NCBI GenBank assembly: GCA_015680685.1
Contig: MNCI01004721.1
Coordinates: forward strand, 415,972-479,971
Origin: Gnetum montanum
Taxonomy: Eukaryota > Streptophyta > Gnetopsida > Gnetales > Gnetaceae
Length of the DNA: 64,000 nucleotides
Direction of reading: 5' to 3'
Shown: positions 45,481-55,937 of the stretch, in pieces
How positions within the stretch are numbered: position 1 is the stretch's first letter
Layout: the number at the start of each line of letters is the position of its first letter
Translations under genes and position numbers: made by a program
The notes under the pieces: model-generated
What the model was told of the DNA's origin: nothing
The model's input: only the letters and a program-made list of their open reading frames with translations
Databases searched by the model: none

Positions 45481-47310
45481 ATGACCCATTGCAACTAATT
45501 CCTTTTTTATTACTTGTGGCTTAAAATAATGGTTATGGGCCTGTGGGTTACAAAAATTGGACATCTAGCATTATCATTAGTGATTTTGCATTATAATTTC
45601 TAAGGTTTTTAACATCCTTACCCTTATGATACCTTCTGGGCAATAGCAAATTTTAGCAAATCAACATAAAGTTTGCACACAAGCACCCCTCCCCCCCTCC
45701 AACGACTAAGTTGAACACTCTAGGTTTAGATAGATTTGAATAGCATGGAAATCAAAGCATTAGAGAGCTAAATATTGCAAGTGGAAGATGGATGCGCATA
45801 GCTCTAAGTCACGAGAAAAATTTCAACAACTCCCCTAGTAGCAAATGAGAAAAATGAAGTTCTAATTTTTGTGGGGGTTGTATTTATATTATTTTTAAGA
45901 CTCGATGTTGTGTACACAATGTTGATTTAGATCCAACGTCGAGTACATGACATCAAGGTCCAAAAATTTTGATTTTATGGGGCCAATGAACATAAAAATA
46001 GAAGCTTTGGGAGTGGTTGGAAGGTTTAAAGTTAAGTTTGGTATTTTGGGTAAGTAAAAAATTAATTGGAGGCACCAAAAGTATGATAGGGTGAAGTCGT
46101 CAATGTGAAAAGTACAAGAATGAGCATTTTAATAAGGGAAATTAGAAAATATATCAATTTGAGCAAGAAAAAATGCGTTGATACATTCATAATAAGGGAA
46201 ATTAGAAAATATATCAATTTGATTGCTTGGAATGTGAAAAATAGTGTGGTTAGGTGAAACAAGTACAAGATGCAAAAGTTATGCAAGTAGATCCTCCCCA
46301 AAGTAGGCTCTAGCCTATGATCCCTTATGGAACCACACCTATAATGTTCGTAGGTACTAGAGGGGTTGAATGTAATGCATACCTATGAAACAACAAAACA
46401 AACCTATTAATCCAACAAATTGAGATAAAAAAACTCTATGTTACACACAACCACAAGTTATGAACATCCAAATAACGAGATGAGATGGATTGTAGAAGGG
46501 ATCATAGAAATTAGGACATGAGGTGGCTTACCATGGTCACAATGAAACCTTGTGTGTTATTAATGGTTAAATAACCATGAGGCTGGCTTTCCAAGATTCA
46601 AACCAAGTCCATACCACCTTTTAGTGACATTGCATCATTTCTTCCCATCAACAAACAACCATAAGACTATCAAAGTCATGAGGAGTAACATCACTTGGCA
46701 TTTTGTCTAGGGGAGGAGCATAATTATGGCACAATTATTGGTTTTTTTATGGTTCTGAGAAGTTGCCAACCTTCAAGCATGGGTACATATTATTCCAGTG
46801 GGTCCATAGAAGTTTATTCAGTGTCATGTTAAGTTGCTCTTACTCCCATTTTTCATTAGATCTACAAGGATATGGTTACAACCTCATCAACATGATAGAA
46901 TATACAAAATTAGTAGCCAAAGAAAATGCACAAATCCCCTTGATGTTACACCCTTTACATTCCACCTTGGTTTTGCACTCTTTTGTCTAGAAAAAAGGAT
47001 TATAAAGTTACTTTTAGTTGGATGATGGAAAAGATTACCATTATGACCAGAGAAAGAACCTTTTATTAATGAAATGGGTGGATGAATGTTATGGTCTTAA
47101 TGTTTGAATAATCAGTCCCTTATGACTCGAAAACATAGAGAAAAACCTCACCTCAATGGACGACATGATCAATAGTGAGATTACATACAAAGAAAATTAA
47201 AATGACAACTAGAAAAAGTAGAAAAAATAGGAAAATGATAAAAAATTTGTAAAATAAAACGATAAAAAGCACTTTAAAATCCTAAAGATCAGAATGGGAG
47301 GTAACCCCTA
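45481..47310 (-). other. E7 3' spacer
   Basis: About 1.8 kb, no gene supported. Minus-strand blocks: TAACATCAAGGGGATTTG (about 46935), TACCCATGCTTGAAGGTTGG (about 46775), A-rich simple sequence after the pol remnant (47190-47280), and TTAGTCATAGGGGTTACC (about 47310), a decayed integrase-end purine block. A C-run occurs at 45690. There is an exact 32-bp repeat at 46131 and 46191. Confidence 0.6.
46131..46222. repeat. Exact 32-bp direct repeat
   Basis: AATAAGGGAAATTAGAAAAT plus ATATCAATTTGA at 46131-46162 and 46191-46222, identical, 60 bp apart. Confidence 0.9.
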
Positions 47311-48283
47311 TGACTAAACATTTGGTTATGGCTAGGATTAGTAAGTGGATGAATAGGATTCATGCATGTTTGAAAAATTGGAAACCTTTCATGCCCTAGC
47401 CATTAGGTGCCTGTTGGTGGTGTGGTGGCTAGGTAGAAAAATTTTTGGTCACACACATGATTGTTATATGTATGATGGATTAGGATATGAGTTTTGTTAA
47501 CATTATGGATGACTGGCCTACAATTGCACCCCTAAGCATGAGATGGTATGCATGGATTCATTTTTCTCCCTACATTTGGAGATTCATTGGTTAGATGTGG
47601 GATTAGAGTATTGGTAGATGGTGGCCTTTGTATATAATCCAAGGACATTGGTTGAGACAAGAAAGGTGATGCATAAGGTTGGCCTTATGCTGGCTTGGAT
47701 GATGTGGTGGGTCCATGCATGGTTTTCCTTGGCTTATAGCCTTTCCTCCAGAAGGAACATTTTAGACATTGCAGTTGGGACCCACTAGTGTTAGCATGTC
47801 TTTACACATTTGCAACATAAGTGGCACTCATTGGTTGATATTGTGGAGCTGGACTTGCCTAAATTACTAGTGATGGCGTTGAAGGAGGTGGATTATGAAA
47901 ATATTATGGATAAGTTGGATGGTAAGAGGCATGAGGTGGTGATCTTTCAGGGGATTTCATGTATTGATGGTACCCGGGAGAGTGGTAATGGCGATTTGAA
48001 GTGGAGGATGCAAAACTAGTTAAAGAAATAGGGTGTTGAACATAATAGCCATGCGTTTTCGATGGATATGGCTGATGTGGTGGTGGCCTCCCCCATGACT
48101 GTGGTTGTTGCCACTATGGTTTAGGACCATGTTGAGGCTAGTAATAAGTCCCCCTAGGATGGTATGATTAGTTGTGAGACTATCTAAAATTACGTTGTGG
48201 GAGAGGAATTCTCTCGAGCATGCACTTTTGCACAAACTTTGAATTCAAGGCACTTGCCCAATACTCTTGTAGATGCAACAATA
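47311..48283 (-). pseudogene. gag: E7 gag, Pro-rich C-terminal region
   Basis: On the minus strand it begins after the N at 48284 with HLQEYWASALN, the counterpart of HLQESRVYALNP that follows the zinc knuckle elsewhere. It then runs through a Gly/His/Pro/Tyr-rich tail: SYHPTYP, PPPSTP, QPYASPFLSQPMSLDYIQRP (about 47650), and SPNVGRKMNPCIPS (about 47560). This replaces the usual tail plus protease; at about 47310 the sequence passes straight into 3' spacer. The plus-strand open frame at 47810-48019 is antisense to this and is not a gene. Confidence 0.65.
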
Positions 48284-48284
48284 N
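48284..48284. other. Single ambiguous base (N), likely gap junction
   Basis: One of only two N positions I noticed. It marks the change of gag orientation. Confidence 0.85.
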
Positions 48285-48848
48285 AAATGTGGTATAGATT
48301 GTTGAGACCAAACTTAATCTGATGATGGTCCACAATGTTAAAACTTTTCAATGAGAGATACCAAAACTATAAAAGAGTGTTCAATCTAAGGAGAAAAATC
48401 CAAGAGTGGAAACAAGAATAACATGAACTCTTGGACATTGCCTTAGATAGATATTATGCCTTACTGAATTGATGCTTAGGCCATGGATTCTCTAAGGAAG
48501 AGCAACTTTACCACATCATAGATGTGCTTCGTAATGAAACAAGGACGACCCTTAGGATGTATGTCCTAGGGCAATTATACGAGCTTCAAGCCCATCAAAT
48601 CAAAGAGCTAATAGAGTGTGTGGAAAAAGACAAAAGAGAGATGTGCAAATGGGAGAATGTCAAGAAACATCATTGGGACCCAACTCTTTAATCGAAGGAG
48701 ATCCAAAATTATGGTAAGAAAATGATACTACTCTCGATAAGGTGATTCCACAATGAACTTTGCTAATAGAGGAGTCTATTGCTGATCTAGAAGCAAAGTT
48801 TAATAGGATGTCTAAATGGACAGATGAGAACATCACAACTCTTATTGA
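48285..48848 (+). pseudogene. gag: E7 gag middle segment, inverted between two N bases
   Basis: Plus-strand gag: WYRLLRPNL, two stops, WSTMLKLFNERYQNYKRVFN (about 48330-48385), RRKIQEWKQE, LDRYYALLN, GKEEQLYHII-like, RTTLRMYVLGQLYELQAHQI (48541-48600), ending EESIADLEAKFNRMS and TDENITTLIE at 48848. It is the stretch missing between the minus-strand gag pieces on either side, but runs the opposite way. Its ends coincide with the single N at 48284 and at 48849, so the likely cause is a contig placed backwards with gaps collapsed to one N. Some residues before WY and around the knuckle are absent altogether. Confidence 0.8.
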
Positions 48849-48849
48849 N
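48849..48849. other. Single ambiguous base (N), likely gap junction
   Basis: The second N. It marks the return to minus-strand gag. Confidence 0.85.
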
Positions 48850-49443
48850 TCCTACTGCAAATTTTGGAATATTACTCATGTCAAGCTTAGGTAGTCAACT
48901 CTTTTTGTGATGCTTGTGAGATATCTTAATGGCCTCTATGATATGCATTAGGCTCTTAGTGACCAATAGGGGTTCATTGTCACTAAACAAATTGTGAGGG
49001 AAGTTTCTATGTTCATGGTGTCCTCTTTGAATTTTCCCATGGGTTTGATTCTGATTTTTTATCTGACCCTTTAATGGAGCTCTATCTCTATGCCTACGTC
49101 CCTTTTTGTTAGAACTAGATATTGAAGGGAAAGAGGAAGATGATGAACTAGAAGAATTACCATGGCTTCTATGGTGTTCCTTGAGGTCCCTTAATTTATC
49201 GTTTCTGGTTTTCGAGAAGGTCTTAGGCCTTGAGGCCTCCCCTAGTTTAGGACCTATGTCATCTCCTCCAAGATTGTCTACCTTAGATGAATGTAGTCTT
49301 TGAGTGTCATCAGGGTGGTCATGATCATAAGAAACCCCTACATAAGGTTTATCACTCCAATATTTTTCATCATATATCTTGTTAGTTCTCCAATGAATGT
49401 GTCTGCTATACAGCGCATAGTCACTTTCGTGTGAGAGAGACAT
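48850..49443 (-). pseudogene. gag: E7 gag, N-terminal region
   Basis: Open for 182 codons from the ATG at 49443 (MSLSHESDYALYSRHIHWRT). Contents: an acidic part, DHDHPDDTQRLHSSKVDNLG, a basic Ser-rich linker with a run of nine Ser (about 49130), KGRRHRDRAPLKGQIKNQNQ, and FSDNEPLLVTKSLMHIIEAI, the counterpart of DDHDEPLLATRSMLDITEAV in E1. A frameshift at about 48900 leads to LDMSNIPKFA and the N at 48849. The N-terminus before DNEPLL differs from E1/E3/E5/E8 (no FTFILHQDEQ), so E7 and probably E6 form a separate gag subfamily. Confidence 0.82.
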
Positions 49444-49550
49444 TATTCATGGTTTATGGTGTGTATGAATCAATAGCTTTTGAATGATATATCATTAATA
49501 CCTTTTATATCGATCGTGTATAATATAAAAAATCTAGATAACTAGCACCA

Positions 49551-49568
49551 TCCCTAGTAATAGCACCA
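49551..49568 (-). promoter_or_regulatory. E7 primer-binding site (decayed tRNA-Asp)
   Basis: Minus strand TGGTGCTATTACTAGGGA. Six of 18 positions differ from the tRNA-Asp complement, all C-to-T or G-to-A. Confidence 0.75.
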
Positions 49569-49569
49569 A

Positions 49570-50441
49570 TGATGAGCAGTGAGGTACCCCTACACTCACC
49601 CATACAAATCATAAGTGTTCACGCATGATTTGGTTGAACTTTGTGGGTGGGACTAGTTGTGGCATCTAGATTGTTATGCTTTGATCATAGTTCGTTGTCT
49701 TTTCACTTGGACTAGTGGTAGCTTTGTCATGTGTGGTTTAGTCCAAAGTGAGGCATATGATGTTGTTCCTAATTCTATGCTACTCCTGATGACGATAAAG
49801 AGATGGATTAATTAAACTAAATGAATGATATAAAATAAGATCTAAACTAGCCTATGGTGATGAGTATCCACACTTAATCGTCCATACATGTCTTGGACTT
49901 TGCGAGACCACTTCTGGGATTGCCAAGTGTACATCACTGGTTGTGCCAAATGATACAGTTTTGGATTACCAAGTATCTACACTTAAATGTTTGTGATTAA
50001 GGTGTACGCATTTCGCTTAATAAAAAATAGTAAATAGCAATAAAGGAAATTATTTAACTAAAGAAAGCAGTAAATAATTAACAATTAAAGAAATAATGAT
50101 TTAAGTGGATCTTGCAATGATGGGAGTGATCTTGATCTTTATTGCCAATCATGTAACATGTCCAAGTACATCACACTTAAACAAAGATTTCGTACTATTA
50201 CAAAAATCACACTGCGGGCATGCACTAGAAATAACATACTTTAAAGAAAAGAAACTAAAAAATAACTTGAAAATTGACTATCAACTACTTGCTACCCCCT
50301 CCATTTGAGCACCCTAGCATCATATTTATAGGCAAGATTCAGATGAGGCAATGTTAGGTACGTGATGTCTCTTATTGGCTCCAATGTCGGGTACACAATG
50401 TTGCATATTCGACATCGGCGTCTTACTATGGTGTCTCATCA
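49570..50441 (-). repeat. E7 5' LTR
   Basis: 872 bp, TGATGAGCAGTG...TGTCTCATCA inverted. TATA box CCTATAAATATGATG (minus, about 50322-50333). Over 90% similar to 41754-42553 by eye outside one indel, so E7 is younger than E3 or E5. Confidence 0.9.
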
Positions 50442-51010
50442 TTATTAAAAAAAACTTACCATGGTCATGAATGGACAATCTGTTACTATTGTATTCTTGG
50501 ATGTGATGGGGCCCATGAAATAAATTTTCCATAGATCAAAAGATTTCAATGATTGGATCCATTATTGAGAATTCTCAAGCCTCACAATCATTCCTCCATC
50601 TCTTTGGCATTGCTCACAGAAATTGGCAAAGCAATTTGCATTTCTAAAAATTATAGGTAAAAAATATCCTACCATGAGGATTTTGATGGTTGTTCTTCTT
50701 CCTACATAGGGACCTCCATAAGGCTCCTCATATACATCTTGGAGAGTTTGGATTTAATCTTCATCAAGAATGCCCTCTACATAGATCTTATACAGTTTGC
50801 CCTCTACATAGATCTTATAGAGTTTGCCCTCTAACTCCATGTAGTACTTAACTTGGTGAAGCAAGTGTTACTTTTTCTTCCTATCTTATTCAATATGGAA
50901 CTCATGTGTAAATAAATATGAGAGGAATTCTATGTACCATGGTTTGGCTACATTTGTTGTGGCCATCATTGCCTTTACAAAAATCATCTCCTTGGGAAAC
51001 TGATCAAAAT
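50442..51010 (-). pseudogene. E6 integrase, N-terminal half
   Basis: EEPYGGPYVGRRTTIKILMV (about 50710; the second zinc His reads Pro) and FCEQCQRDGGM (about 50620; CC kept), then WIQSLKSFDLWKIYFMGPI (about 50500), where the first catalytic Asp is Tyr. The reading ends at the E7 LTR and resumes at 41753. An imperfect 27-bp tandem duplication lies at 50771-50825. Confidence 0.82.
50771..50825. repeat. 27-bp tandem duplication
   Basis: TGCCCTCTACATAGATCTTA plus TACAGTT is repeated twice with one difference, followed by a third partial copy. Confidence 0.8.
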
Positions 51011-51440
51011 GAGGCTCTTTATCAACCTTGTTGTCCCATCTTAACTAAGAAAAATGATCTACAATAATATTATTTGTTTCTTTTCTATCAATTATTATAA
51101 GATTCAATTCTTGTAAGATCACTAGCCACCGTATGATATGAGGGCTAACTGCTAACTTGTTCATCAGGAAATGTATTACACTATGTACAAAGATTGATAT
51201 CCAAGCACATAGTATCTAAATTTCTCTAGGATGTACAACACAACTATTAGCTCCTTCTCTATTATGGTGTAGTTCAATTGTGCACCTATAGTTCTTCTAC
51301 TTATATAACGGATATAGTATGGACATTTCTTATCATCCAATTGTGTAAGCACAGCTACCAAGGCAAAGTTGGATATGTTTATCATGATATATAATGATTT
51401 GGACTAATCAAGAACTCATAGAATTATAGTTTCTACAAGC
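51011..51440 (-). pseudogene. E6 RNase H
   Basis: Open piece 51385-51176: MINISNFALVAVLTQLDDKK, YYIRYISRRTIGAQLNYTII, EKELIVVLYILEKFRYYVLG. The catalytic Glu in IEKE is kept; the first Asp region is changed (INISN). The downstream DHFS/LRWDNKVD end lies at about 51040. Confidence 0.83.
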
Positions 51441-52300
51441 TTATTCTTCAAAATTTGAAATGCATGTTCACATTCTTTGCTCCATTTAAAGGATGCATCC
51501 TTTTTTATCAACTCTACTAGTGGTTTGGCAATTTTGAAAAATTCTTAATAAATCTCCTATAGTAGGTTGTATGTTTAATGAATGATTAAACTTCTTTTAC
51601 TGTTTGTGGCTATTACATTATTCCTTTGATTACTCTTACCTTTTGTGGATCCACCTCAATCCCTTTTTTCAAAACTTTATGCCCTAGGACAATGTCCTTC
51701 TAAACCATCAAATGACTCTTCTACTAGTTGAGCTTAAAATTTGTCTTCACACATTGTTTCAATACTAGCTTAAGACAATCTAGTACTTTCTCAAATTCTA
51801 ATCCATAGGTAGAGAAGTCACCCATGAAGACTTCCATACCACTACCAATATGTTACTAAAAGATTCTATGGATAATTCATTTGAAGGTTGCAGGTGCATT
51901 GCATAAGCCTAACGACATCTTCTTATATGAAAAAGTCCCCAAAGGACTTACGAATGGTATCTTGGCCTAGTCTTCTTAGGCTATTTGTATTTGATTATAG
52001 CCATTGTAGCCATCCAAAATGCTATAATACTTGTGGCCTCTAATGATGTCCAATACTTAATCCACAAATGGTAATAAAAAATAGTCCTTAAAGATTTCCA
52101 TACTCAACATCCTAAAGTCAATACAAATTTTCCATTGTTCATCTTTCTTAAGCACAATAACTAGTGGGCTCACCCAATTACTATCTACTACAAGATAGAT
52201 GAATATAACTTGTAGAAGTTTATACACCTCCTTCTTTACTACCTACTTCAGTTTAGGGTTCAGTCTTCTTTGTGGCAATTTCTTTAGCTTAATGGTATAG
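51441..52300 (-). pseudogene. E6 reverse transcriptase
   Basis: PKLKQVVKKEVYKLLQVIFI (about 52250), SNWVSPLVIVLKKDEQW (about 52175), a YNGYNQIQIA-type block (about 51995), GTFSYKKMSLGLCNAPATFK-like (about 51920), and EVFMGDFSTYGLEFEKVLDC (about 51830), in which the first active-site Asp reads Gly. Thumb: FFKIAKPLVELIKKDASFKW (about 51510). Stops throughout; inactive. Confidence 0.83.
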
Positions 52301-53400
52301 TCTATGTAGATTCTAAACTAGCATATGAGTGGATCAATACTTGCGATTTTATCATATGACTAGCAAAGGCTATTGGACATATTTTTATCACATTCATAAA
52401 CTAGGCATTTATGATTACCAGTTTGCCATTTCTTAGGAATATATACTCAAGGAATTCTAGTAATGTTTTTAGCTTCAAGGGTTCTAGTTTAGACTTAGAA
52501 ATTTTGAACACTCCCCAATCTATTTCTGCTTCTTTTTTAAGTTCTTCTTATCAATGTAAGCACTTGTAAGAAGCTTTGATAACTCCATTTCATCCATCTT
52601 ATCAATGTAAGCACTTGTAAGAAGCTTTGATAACTCCATGCATATTGTATAACTAGAGAAATCTTGTGATGTCAATCACTAGATTCCTTCTTGTTTTGTG
52701 GTTTCTGTGTAAAGGTACCTTTGAACATTGACTAGCTCCATACATGATCTACATGTTATTATGGTTTCACTTTTTATTGCCCAAATTTTCTACATGTTGC
52801 TGCATCTTGCGTCATTGTACATGATGCATAGAACTCTCTTCTCCTCTATCTTTTCATGGTCATTCTTCTTGAAAATTTTCAAGGACATATCTCTAATTCC
52901 TAGCTTAGCATCGATTGTGCTTAGCTAAGCTCTCTGCATGATGATAGAAACATTTTCCTTATAGTTGTCCACATGGATTACTAGAAACTCAACAAGATGA
53001 CCAACCACTAATGATGATTACAAGATCTTTGACTAGCCCCAAGGGAATAGTGATGGGTTGGGGCACAAGCTCCAGCTTGATGTTGCATTTCTTTATCGAT
53101 GGTAAGTTCAATGCCTTGTATATTTCCTATGAAATTAGATTGAAACTAAAATCTAAGTCTAGTAGAGCTTTGCCTTGTGCATTTCCTACAATATGTAAGT
53201 AAATAAAGGGATTTCCTAGATCAATTCTATTTCTAAGAAGGTATCCTAGCTTTATCCAGTTTGTAACCACATGAGTGAACATACTCATTTGTATATTAGG
53301 AACATTTTGGTTTGAAGGTATCTTGGGTGTTATTTGGGAGGTTATTGGTATCAAATCCGCAACCATGGATGCTTATGAAGGGTTGGGTGGATTGGCTAGT
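52301..53400 (-). pseudogene. E6 aspartic protease and linker to RT
   Basis: Protease: SMFTHVVTNWIKLGYLLRN, LGNPFIYLHIVGNAQGKALL, then D-L-D-F-SFNLIS (53366-53127; the active-site Gly is replaced, the first Asp kept). LELVPQPITIPLGLVKDLVI follows (about 53080-53020), then the FLVIHVDNYKENVSIIMQR-AL counterpart (about 52980-52930). The linker to RT runs from about 52850 to 52300 and contains the 42-bp duplication. Confidence 0.78.
52547..52639. repeat. Exact 42-bp tandem duplication in the E6 linker
   Basis: CTTATCAATGTAAGCACTTG... at 52547-52588 is repeated identically at 52598-52639. It lies in the acidic linker between protease and RT. Confidence 0.92.
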
Positions 53401-55799
53401 CTAAGGAATGGCCATTTTTGAGACTTGTGCTTTGAACCACTTAAGTTGTTGTCCACTTGCAAGTTTACTACTCTTGTGGTATTTCATTATTGAGGTTATA
53501 TAGGGAATTTTGTTTTTTCATTGGTAGAGTAGGTATTAAGTGATTTGGAACATGAGGTTGAGAGTGTTGTAGAGGATGAGAAGTATAAGTGGAAGGGGAT
53601 TCAACATGTGGAGTGGTAGGTCTATGGTATTCCAAGGGAAAATAGTGGTGAGTAAAGACATGAGCAATAGAGCCATTAGATGATATAGATTATTGAACAT
53701 AATACCCATAAGGATCAGTTTTCCTATACGATAATTGCTACCATGGTGGTGGTATCTCCCATGATTGTGAGTTTTGCCACTATAAGTAATACTCTTAGGG
53801 TTGAGGTAGAACCCTACTTTAATAATATTATTACTAGTGATAGGCCTACTTGTAGTTTCCTGGAGGATAAGACAACCTTCTTGGTGCTTGCTTCTTAATG
53901 AATTTTAGGTTTAATGCATATGTCCTAGACTCTTGCAAGTGTGACATTATTAGGAAACAACCTTTTAGACATTCTTACTGGCAAATGTCACAGCCATCAT
54001 TATCTAATTTGAAATCTTCATCCTTCTCCACTACAGTTGCTTTTCCTTTGTATTGGTAGTAGTTCTTCCCTATATTTCTTTTCTTTCTTTTGTGTTTCTT
54101 CTTGACTCTTCCTTATTTTGCTTTTTCCTCCACAATCTTTAGTTTTGTTTGGAACCTTTCATCAATGTAATCCTACCTTTTATCAACCTTTGCCAAAATT
54201 TTAGTAACTAATTTTTGAATAGGAAAGGTCTTTCTCTGCACTACCTTCTTTAATGGTGCTCCTTCAATCAGGTTCACAAAAACATACCTCCTTTTTGTAA
54301 ATTGAAAGGTACTTCTTGTACTTATCTACACACACTCTCTCTTATTTAGTTCATCTTCCTCTTTTTCCACTTGAGTAATTAGCTTTTGGATTTTATGAAC
54401 TCTCATCCTAGAAAATCTCCCTTGGGCATAGATCCCAAGAGTTTCTCTTGTGTTGTTTTAGAGTCCATCCATGATATGGCATAGCTACTTGTTTTAAGAA
54501 TAGCCATGGCTTGAGCATCTATTAAGAAAAGAATAGTATCTTTGCAAGGTTGCATCAAGGGAATCATGATTACAATATCTCCACCCTTAAATTTACAATC
54601 TTGAATTGGACACATTGTAGTATGTTTGATATTTATCATTAAATAATTCTAACATTGTACTTCATCTCCTAATAGATTCTAGTTCTAAGAGTCGATATCA
54701 ATGTTTAGCTTCCTTGATAAGTATCACTGGAAAAAGTTTCAGTCTTTATCATTCATTCTCAATATTCTACAAGGGACATCATGGAAGGCTTATAAGTAAT
54801 GTTGTCGGTCTACATTGTAGCCTCTCTCAAACTTTGGCATGTTATTTATATCTAAATTTTTTATTCTGCTATCTCTTTAATGCCTAGTAGGGATGTAAAT
54901 TACCTTCCAAATGTTTATTATACTTCTTGTAGCAAGCAACAAGTCATCATAATTATTCTAGTCCTCATGGTCCTTGTGATGACCATGTCTTCCTTGGTGT
55001 TTCCTACTTTAAGTCCTTTCATGATGGTATCCATTTCATTGTTCTCATCTACCTTTCCTTTTGCCATCTCTATAATGGTACCTTCTATCATCTTCACCTT
55101 GCCTATGATCATTTCTTCTCCTACCTTGGACACGTTCACCCTTATTAGAGCTTGATGATGATAATGAAGAGGATGAGAGTGAAGAACTATGAGAGTTATG
55201 CAAGCTTGCTTTCATCCTATGACCCTTTTGGTGTTCTCTTGATGGTCTACTAGAAGACCTTGGCTTGAGGTTCCCCTTGTCCTGGGTCTTGTTTTTTCCT
55301 TGCCTTGGTTGCATGCCAATGTTGAACATAACCAAGGATGGTTCAAGTCATCTCCATTGAGGGTTGAAGAATTATGGTGTTGAAATTTGTCTAATTAGCA
55401 ATCAGTATCATCCTTTCTTAATTACAATGTTAGATGAATGGAAACCCCCTTTCCTTTTGAACACTCATAACGAGCCTCCATGAATTAGTCTTTATATAAT
55501 TTTGACTCTATGGGCTTGTAATCTCTAGAGATTTCATCAACTACTTTGTAGTTTGAGGTTGCTACTTCAAGCCAAAACTCATCAATGCTACTAAATGATC
55601 AAGTGGAAATACAATGTTTTCCTCTAGGCCTCTTTATCATATCTATTCATTTTGGTGAAGAATGAAGGTAAGGATATAGATGTTTATAGACTATTTTTAC
55701 TTATTATGGCACACCATCCTTACACCTTGTAGTTCTATCACATACTCTAGTTGCATGATCAACAAGTGGGAAATCTACCTTGCAAGAAGAAGACACCAT
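53401..55799 (-). pseudogene. gag: E6 gag
   Basis: Start ATG at 55799-55797 (MVSSS). The piece 55335-55045 is basic and Ser-rich: MQPRQGKNKTQDKGNLKPRS, a poly-Ser stretch (55200-55150), and RRRNDHRQGEDDRRYHYRDG. Then the ITRTMRTRIIMMTCCLLQEV region, LDINNMPKFERGYN-like lead (about 54840), the capsid-like part, GIYAQGRFSR-like (about 54425), acidic helices, the knuckle GCDICQ-stop-ECLKGCF (53990-53950), and HLQESRTYA. The tail is Pro/Gln/Tyr-rich to 53400. The Ser-rich linker resembles E7. Confidence 0.83.
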
Positions 55800-55918
55800 T
55801 TAGTTTAGAAGTATGCCTTATAATAAAATATTACTATTATTTTGTAAATGATAAATAATTTCAGGTTCTAACAGTGATCCTTAAATAGTCCTAGTTATCT
55901 AAAATATTAGCATCAAAG

Positions 55919-55936
55919 TCCCTAGAAACAACACCA
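55919..55936 (-). promoter_or_regulatory. E6 primer-binding site (decayed tRNA-Asp)
   Basis: Minus strand TGGTGTTGTTTCTAGGGA; six differences from the tRNA-Asp complement, five of them C-to-T/G-to-A. Confidence 0.7.
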
Positions 55937-55937
55937 A

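Larger units (their letters stand above)
41754..50441 (-). mobile_element. E7: Athila-like element without pol
   Basis: Minus strand, 8.7 kb, two recognisable LTRs, PBS, gag, 3' spacer, extra ORF and polypurine tract, but no protease, RT, RNase H or integrase. It is therefore non-autonomous. It inserted into the E6 integrase; flanks TTTTT (41749-41753) and TTATT (50442-50446) may be a decayed 5-bp target-site duplication. It contains two single-N positions (48284, 48849) enclosing a wrongly oriented gag segment. Confidence 0.85.

Noticed and set aside
47810-48019. Plus-strand open frame with reasonable composition, first considered as a captured host gene replacing pol in E7
   Set aside because: The minus strand of the same region reads as a Pro/Gln/Tyr-rich gag tail (PPPSTP, QPMSLDYIQRP), in the right place after HLQEY..ALN. 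The plus frame is its shadow.
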